From Diadema setosum (Eukaryota > Echinodermata > Echinoidea > Diadematoida > Diadematidae), in NCBI GenBank assembly GCA_033980235.1, contig CM067067.1:31816451-31880450 (forward strand): a stretch of 64,000 nt of DNA, written 5' to 3'. Position 1 is the first letter of the stretch. Each line of letters begins with the position of its first letter. This document shows positions 52,501 to 61,678 of this stretch, one piece after another. The notes beneath the pieces are model-generated. The model saw only the letters and a list, made by a program, of their open reading frames with translations. It was not told where the DNA came from and ran no database searches. A program made the translations under genes and the position numbers.

Positions 52501-53206
52501 ACACATTGTGTGTGTCCATTGTGAATGAGCCGGGTTCTTCTGTTAATCGGGTACTCCGCTTAATCGGGTAAGAAACGCTCTGCCCGAGCCTACCCGATTA
52601 TGCGGAGAGTACTGTATTGTGGAATTTGTAGACAGGGATGCAGTTGAATTAAAATGCCGGATGTAAATGATATGAGCATCCTGACTGAACTACACTTTTC
52701 ACAGCAACGACTAAAATGCACACAGCTGATTGGTTGTAGCCAAGACGTAACCATGGTAATTATAAAGTACATACAGAGTGCAATTTATGAAGTTGGTACA
52801 TTTTCTGCAATGGGAAACAGCTTCCACTTACACAATAAGACTTTCTGGTATAAGCCTTTAATAAACACTAAAAAGGGGGCTATCGAGAAACAATAGCTAT
52901 TGAATGTCATCAAAGCTTTAATCACTAGACAAAAGATATGATTATCAACTTTAACATTTTGCTTTTAACGGATATTTTGTGCCATATGAGTTATAAAAAA
53001 TGACAAGAATAAGATTTAATGATGATGATGATGATAATAACAATAACAATAATAAAAATAACAATAATAATGATAATAATTATAATGGTGATAATATGAT
53101 AATTGAAATAACAATGATTCAATTCACTCATTTTTCATTCTCATTTTCAATTATCAATGATAACGGTGAAAACAGCAACTCACAGATGTGCTGCCGATGT
53201 CGGTAC

Positions 53207-53250
<44 letters not shown>

Positions 53251-56200
53251 AGTGATCATTAGTGCACCAAGTACCCGTTGGTGACATGGTTATCTACTGA
53301 AGATCGGAACTCACTTCTCCGGGGAAGGTGACTCTCCCACTCGGTTCTCCGGGTAGCCAGTTCGTGTACACTGCTGGCTTTCCATCCGTCCAGTGGTACT
53401 GACCCGCTGATCCGAGATCCGAGAAACCGATCCACACGTCCGTGGGCATATCAAGGAGCATGGATGTCAGGAGAGCTGCGGACCAAAATGAAGAAAGAAA
53501 CCAACATGTGTGGTTTTTAATTAGGTTCAAATTGGACAATCCGTCCGGGGCGTCCACTATGCGGTTTAAACAGAGCCTTCGTGAGAGCATTGTCATTACA
53601 GAACCCTGCACGTTTTTAGTCATCAGATTGAAGAGAAAAATTCATTTGCAAGGGAGGCAAGTGGTGTTATTTGGTGATTTAACCATTTAGTCCAACGCAA
53701 ATTCGTAAAATTTCTGTCTCTTTGATTGAAAGAGAACTCTGCACTCAATCAAAACTGGTTAGGCTCCCAGCATGTCTCCATGCTAAACCACCCTGTGTGC
53801 ATCGTGAGAAAATGGATCTCAAAACAGTTTTTCTGCGCTTACACTAAAGTTTTCACGAGAAGTGAGAAAATCATGGCAGATGCAAACTGATCAAAATGAC
53901 CTGTAAATATCTCTGGCCACTTACACTGGACCCTCTTGTCGTGAATTCCCACCAGGTTCCCGCCTTCAGCTATGCAGACGTCTCGGGCAGCCTTCCACTT
54001 GTATCGATCGTTGGTATCGTAACCGCCCATGCGATAGCATCGGTTGTAGTACTTGAAATATCCGTTATCGCAGCCACCGGTTGGCTCGGGTGTCGGGGCG
54101 TTTGTGATGGGAGTGATCGAATCTTGTAACCTCTTGCAAATGAACGGGGTTGGCACACCGCAGTTCTGGTCATTCCATTCTCCGACGGTCCCGTCCGATC
54201 CTGGAATAAAAGAAGTAAGGAAATTAGAAATAGTGCTCGATCAGAAATGTACACATCTTTTGCGCATTTTCATATCATATAATATAGGATACTTATCATT
54301 TCCAATTGATGTAATTGATATTGAACGATGCTGAGTCCCCTTTTCTTTGCTGTCGTGTGAAGGTCCATGGCCCCGTTCATCAATCTCGTGTTCAAGCAAT
54401 TCAGGAATATCTTAACAATTATTATTTTGCCTCAGTGAGTTTTACAGTCCATTTTGTCAAAAAGTTAACCTACGGAGTAAATGTTATTCGTTTCAACCTT
54501 GTTGAAGATTGATGACTCCATTGTAACTCCCCTCTCGTTACGGTGGATATAAAATAAACTTGAAAATAGCAATAAACGGCATTGTTTTGTGGACTCTTAC
54601 CACTGTATTTGCTTATCTCGGCACACGACTCTTCCCCATGCTTGTTGTTCGGTTCGCCGGGGTTCCAGTTGGCGTAGGTATACGGGCTTCCGTCGGACCA
54701 GCTGTCAGAACAAAGATGCAAATTCAATATTTTAAGATTCATTTTTTTTTAAACCCTGGCAGATCTTGAGAGTTTGTGTTGCTTCTATCTCCCTCTCTCT
54801 CTCTTTAGTGTTTCGGTCACGTTAGTTTTGTGTGTTGCGTGTATGTATGCCATGTATGCCTGTCTATCTGACACTTTTTATGGTAGTCTTCTGCACGCTA
54901 ATAAATCTATATCATGACATCATACCATTATTATGGCCGTACTTTTAATACATGATAATTCAATCAATCAACGATTATTCCAACATTCTTGTACTGTGTC
55001 GATCTACCCACTGTGATATCACTTTTGATACATTTCTTCATTGTTTGGTTACTTATCATCGTGGTCATTTTAAAGACACATTGCATCTTCAAAAGTTTAA
55101 AGAAGGAATAGATTAAAAAGTCTGGGGGAGGGGGTCAATAACTACATCAAGATAAAAGTCTTACGCGTAGGGTCCATCGACGATTTCTTGTCTCAATCCA
55201 ATCCAGTACTGGAGGGCAACAGTCGGAGCCTAACAATAGATAGGATAGAAAGATACTTGAGCAGAATACAGATAGATATTATTATGCTGTAGATAGATTT
55301 TTTTAATCGACATTGTAGGTTGCATGTCACTGTCAACTGCATCAAATATTTTCGCGTCATACACACTTCTTGGATATGTGTCGCATGGGAGTAAAGAGAA
55401 TCAAGATCGGGTACTGGTTTGCTAGTCTCTCATCGTACATCGTTAAGGATTTGTCGACCCTCGGGAATTAATGTGACTTTTAGAGGAATTGTCGATTATC
55501 TTGACTAAATTTAGCATGTACGGCTGGCTGGCTGGAATGCTATCCAGGATGTGACGTGTAAGTGCACTATGTAGGTTCGGGTTTTGTACGTGTTTTGACA
55601 CCACGACGTCGTGGAATATCGCTGCATAGAAGTCACTATCTAGATATTGCGTCTATAAATATCCATGTGATTAATTTCATCACTAGTTATATATATCACT
55701 ATCAATGTCATAATGATTATCTTTATCATCATCAATATCATTTTCTTTATCAATATTATCATCATTGTCATAATAACTGTTACCATCATTGTCATCATTA
55801 ACGCCATTCCTAGCGTCATCATCATCATTACCATGACAACAGAACCTGTCATACCATGGCCATCAGGAGCTGATTCTCAGTACCGCTGGTGATGGATACA
55901 AGATGGCCGCCCTGGGTCTGGCAGTACGCTTGTGCCTCCGACCAACTCTTGCGGTCTCCCTCGCCGGCGATGTCACTGAGGTAGTAGCAGTAGGGTGCTA
56001 CGTACTTCCAGTTGCTGTCCGACGGACAGACACCGACTACAGGACGACATCAACGACAACGGAAGTCAGAACAATGTGCACAACATACTGGTAATTAGCA
56101 TAGCAATAAAATTATGTATATTCTCCAAAGCAAAAGATTACGTAAACGGGTGATGTTCATAATTCCGAAGGTTTCGTTAATGCGAAAATGAAATAAAGTT

Positions 56201-59200
56201 CATTGTTCCGAAAATGAACAAAGGGTTCCTTAATCCGAAAATGTAGAGACGGTGCGTAGTAATGATCCCTGGGAATTACGAACCATATTTCGCTTTCGGA
56301 TTAACGAACCTTCGGAGTAACAAACTGTAACCTGGAGACGTCAACTTCAGAGATTACTATATGATACTCTGAAGGCCACGCAGCTCTTCAAAAGACGACT
56401 CTGATGTCTATGTGTTTGTTGATCAATATATATATATATATATATATATTGTGTTTGAATACAATATAGACATACTTTTATACAACAATAGTCGCTTCGA
56501 CTTTGGCCAGTCAAATTCATTCGGGGGAACGACATCGCTTTCGAGGGTGACACTTGGCTATGTCCGCCGACACTCACGGACTTAGCTTAAACGCACTTAA
56601 ACGTGGCGGCAAGAGAGCTCATGGTAGATAAATTGTTCTGAACAATTTATCTTCAAGTTCACTGTGATGATGATACTTTTGATTTGCCAATATCATTGAC
56701 ACTTTTCACGGAAAAAAATGCGCTAAACGTTATCTCTATAATCTACAGCAAGTTTTATCAACAAGTCTTTGGCAATATGTACCTTAAAAGATATTAATCA
56801 CGTCAACAAACAAGCGTATCTATTTCTATTCATATTCCGCAATTCCCTGGGCAATCTATTCGACATGAAAATGACGAAAACTTACTGTTTGGGAGCGGCG
56901 TCGGTCGTGCTATGCCTGAAAAAAAGGGAGGTGAGGGGAAAGCAACATTAAATCTTTACTCCTTAATTTATGCACAGTACATGCTTCAGTCCGAGGTTGT
57001 TCTTCTACATGTTTGTTTCAAAGTTTGTAGCCTATCGATACAAAGAATACATCCAAAAATATGTATACTTAGTAAAGGGATAATATAAAATGGAAAAAAA
57101 TTATCATTACGTACCCTCCTTTTCTTACTGGTGCAGTTTCTCTTCAAATATAATTATAGAGAAACGTATAAACAACATGAGCGAAGTACGTATTAACAAG
57201 CGCAGATCAGCACCATGGTTCGATATCTTTTGTTCGGTTTACAGACTTGCCTGTGCGTTGGTCTGTATGTTTGTCTGTTTGTGCAATCCTTTTTCTTTGC
57301 GCATGTTGCTTAATTAAGTTTTCAGAGAAAGGTAATGCATAAGCTTTACGTAACAATTTATGGGATTCATCAATCCTGTTCAAACAACGAACGAACTTGC
57401 ATAGATCAGTTGAATGATCCGTCAAAGTCATACATGGAAAAGCATCAATTTAAAGGAGACCTTCGGATGATTTTCAAATTTGTACATTTGAACATATATA
57501 AATTAGTTATACTGGGTACAGAGTTTCAGGATTTGTAATGATTGGGATGAAAAATAAGAATGTTTTCGAAGTTTATAACAAATTGCAATGAACAAGGATG
57601 ATGACATGGCAGCCTCACCATAAGAATGCATGAGATGTGGCTCAAGGAAGCAGCACAAAAGAAGAAGGCATGCATAGATTACGCACAGGTGAGCTTGCAA
57701 GCATGCGGTATTGTAATGGAATGACACTGCTATATTTCTGAGATATGTGAGGCTCCTATGTCATCATCTTTGTTCAGTGTAATTTGTTTAAGGTTTTTGA
57801 AAGTACTGTTTCTCTGCTCAAGAACTACAATAAATTCTACAAATCTATACATGTAGCTGTTGATTTATGTACTACATGATGTGAAATTATGAAAATCGTC
57901 CGGAATGCCCCTTTAATCAATTTACATTGAATGTATTAACAATTATATCTTTCTATTGATATTGCCTAATACCACGTTTGCCGTCAGGTGGATGTGCTGG
58001 CAAGCAGCATTTATAAGGATTACAAGAATAATCATAACATCACCGATGCTTATCCCTGTGAAATTAAAAACAACATGTCTGTTGTTACGAGTGACCTTTT
58101 TCTACTATTCATGCGCAAAGTGGAACTGCGAACTGACTTAATACTCTCTCGTCACCGACTTGGCTCCTTACTTTTCGGCTTTTTGCAGACCCAGCTCCTG
58201 ACAGCGTAGCAGGCGATATCGTTCCAGCCGCGGCCCGGGTTGAGGAACATCTCCGTACACTCCTCGGTATCCGAGTGATCGTTGGGCTCGCCTGCCTCCC
58301 AATTTACATAGATGACGGCCGTGTTGTCACTCCATTGCCACGCTGCACGGGGAAAAAGTAAACGATATATTAAAATAAAGTTTGTAAGGGGCAGGGGTCT
58401 TAAAACGTGTTCACGCTATAGTCAGATATCAAATTTACACAAATTAAGGACCAATTCGCCTGAATACATAGGCCTATAAGAGTTGAAAAAAAAAAAACTG
58501 GTGTCCCGTTCAGTGTACTTTAATGCAACAACTTACTTTAATATTACAAGGGTACTCGAATGGAAAACAACTTCAAAGAATGAGGAACGATTTCTGCCCC
58601 CTCCCCCCTCCGGCACATTCTACGGCATGCATGGTTTAAGCAATCTACACATAGGAGTAAACGGCATAATGGGCTTATTTTATATCTTAGACGCGTCATT
58701 TCAATGTCTGTACAAAATTTCCTTTTCCTTCATTATTCTTGTGGAAAGTTTGGACTTTAATAACTACGTACACAACGAATTGCCACTGTTGTGATTTGAG
58801 GAGTTGGTATACAACTTAAACGTCATCCTTACCTCCCTCCTGGTTGATATCATTCAGTCCAATCCAGAAGCCATAGAAGTTGTCTTCAGATCTGTATTAT
58901 AGCAGACACGATGGGAAGAGAGTTAATCAAAGTCTCACTGGACTGTAAAAGTCTTTCATCTCATTGAGAAGTTTCAGAGCATGGGCAGAGTGTATTATTT
59001 TGTCGTGTTCGGTGGCCCAATATTCGGGAACAAGCATGGCCAGGTACTTCTCAGATTAACTCTGCTATATCACTCCATTGCCAAGGTCTTCGCTGAAGAT
59101 GATATGCATAAACCATAGATGTTAGCACTGCTTTACATCACACACCGAAATACATTAAGTATAACTTTTCTCCTAAAAGTCTCATAGTTGACAGTCCCCT

Positions 59201-61627
59201 GTATTTTCCGCTCGTAGAGAAAGTCTATAAGATAGTCGCGTTGATGTATGCATCTGAGCTAAATGCCGGCAATGAAAAACTGCCGTTTTGATGCTTCTTC
59301 CCTTCCCTGTCCCTAGTTTTGAAGATATTACATTCCAGAACAGAAAGTATTACTGGATACAGTAAATATGACTTACGCCGGTGAGTATCTGCCCACGACG
59401 TACTGTTCCTCGGCAATGCTATGGAAGCTGGCCAGGTCTCCCCCGATGGACTGACACTGTGCGCGTGCGTCACTAAACGACAGCTGCTCCTCTTGTGGTT
59501 TCTCATACACCTTTTATGACAACGAGAATCACGTGACCAATTCAATCACACGTCATCGAATATATATCATTGTCCATTAGGGGGTACAGAGGATCAACCT
59601 TTACCAAAAAGAGACAGATGCAGTCTCACTACAAATACTTTTCCTTCAAAAAGTCAGGGTGACACTCTTTGTCACTGGAATTTAGCTTTCAAAAAGTAAG
59701 GGAAGTTCGAATATGTGGCATTTTATACGTGCTTGGCGACAATTTCAGTATACAGATTTTGTCTGCTAGTGAAAATAGAGAGAATATCTGATATTACGTA
59801 ATCTCAATCACATTTGAATAACAAGCACAAAGATAGACGTAAGAAGGGAATTCTGTTCAAACAAAAAGATACATACGATAAAACAATTATATCCATAGCC
59901 GATAGCACCAGGGTCGTCACATCCGTCGTCTGATGGGCTAGTAACAGGCCCCTGCGTGTAGGGCGTGTCGGTCGTTCCTGCCGCAGGCTGCTCGCAGATG
60001 TAATTCATCGTGTTAGTGCATGGCTCGTCGGCCCAAAGCCCGGCAAGGAACGGTACGTAGCCACCGATCATCGCAACACACTTCCCGAGACTGTCGTCTG
60101 CAACGGAATGAGCAAGCACAAATGTGAATGCGCTTAAAGTAACAGTCGTCCAATTTTGTTGGGCTTTTTCAGGATGACGATGCTTTTCGTTTTGATTTTG
60201 AAATCTTTCCTCATTGTGTTGCTCAGCAATCACAAATGAGTTAATCCACTGAAACAAAATTAATTATCTTCGCACCAAAAGATGTGATTTTCAATGATTT
60301 GCGCCTTTACGGCTGAGTTTTTGTTTAATTCCTAATCAGGTATAGGTCTACTTCAAAACGACCACATGACAAAGATGTGTTGATTTGCTATACATAGTCG
60401 TGAAATCAGTGAGTATAACTCCCTGAATAACTCAATCTTATCACAACTAAGACCCTGACATCGTACCAGGTTGGCCTGGGCCCCAGGCGGAAATGGTCGG
60501 GTACGATCCGTCGACCCACTTGTAGGTCCCCGGGATGTCGGTGTCGCTCAGTCCGATCCAGTAATCGTCGTCGCCGTCGTAGTCGCTCGGAGTTGCTCCC
60601 AGCTGGGCTGCAATGAAGGCCTGGTCGAACCTGACGTGGAGCAAAGGTTTGACGATGATGATAAAAAAAAAACACAGTTGTAACTCACAAGCACTCTGAA
60701 ATACACCATTGTATCACCATTGATATGCGAGCACATAACTGGGGCAAGTCCAGAAGAAAGTCTGTAAGGGATCCTGTGGCAATGAACTAATAAACTCTGC
60801 ATATGTGTCCGGGGGGAGGGGACGAACATAATATATTTACGGTCAAAGCTACATCAAAAGAGTTCTGTGCGACCAGGAACTATAACATGTATGAGAACAG
60901 CTTCACAAGAAACTCTTAATTGGCTCTCTCGTAGTTTGAGAATTCTTCAACAATTAGCAACATTGTCTTTTAGAGGTTTTATTATTCTTATCTGAGATAG
61001 GGCTAGGCATTTTCCATAAATTTTGAAGGATTCGTGCCTCAAATTGTTTCAGTTCTGATGCTCATATTGTTGGATCATTCCTCCTCTATCACACCATGAG
61101 AGAAATGAGAGAAGCCAGCGTTTGGCCAATGTTTACTTACTCAAGCTTTATATATACATATTGTTACTTTTTTTTTAATACAAATCATATGGACTCTATG
61201 GAGAAACTTAAAGAATTAAAACGAAGGAAATCTATTACAAGCAGCATATTGACTATCGAGTGACAAGTGATATTGATAGTGTATTTACTTGTTGTTCATT
61301 GTTGCCAATTTACCACCCTTGATGATGCAGCTGTCCCGGGCATCGGCCCACGAGAGTTTGTCTCCAAACATCTGATAACACGTGGACATGTATTTCATCC
61401 ATCCCTGCAGGAAGGGTGAACAGAGGCGGAGTTGGAATCTTGTCATTTCGAGAACACTAAAACGTCCATCTTCTCAACATTCATTCAAACAGGACTCTAT
61501 GACTCTCACTCAAGAGTGCCATCTTTATTTTATAGTTTATTATTCGGCAGCAGAATACAGCGGTGTTTTTTTCCTTTGGTTTTCCATGAATGTGTTAACT
61601 GTATGCCTGATTTGGATTAAAAAATAT

Positions 61628-61678
<51 letters not shown>

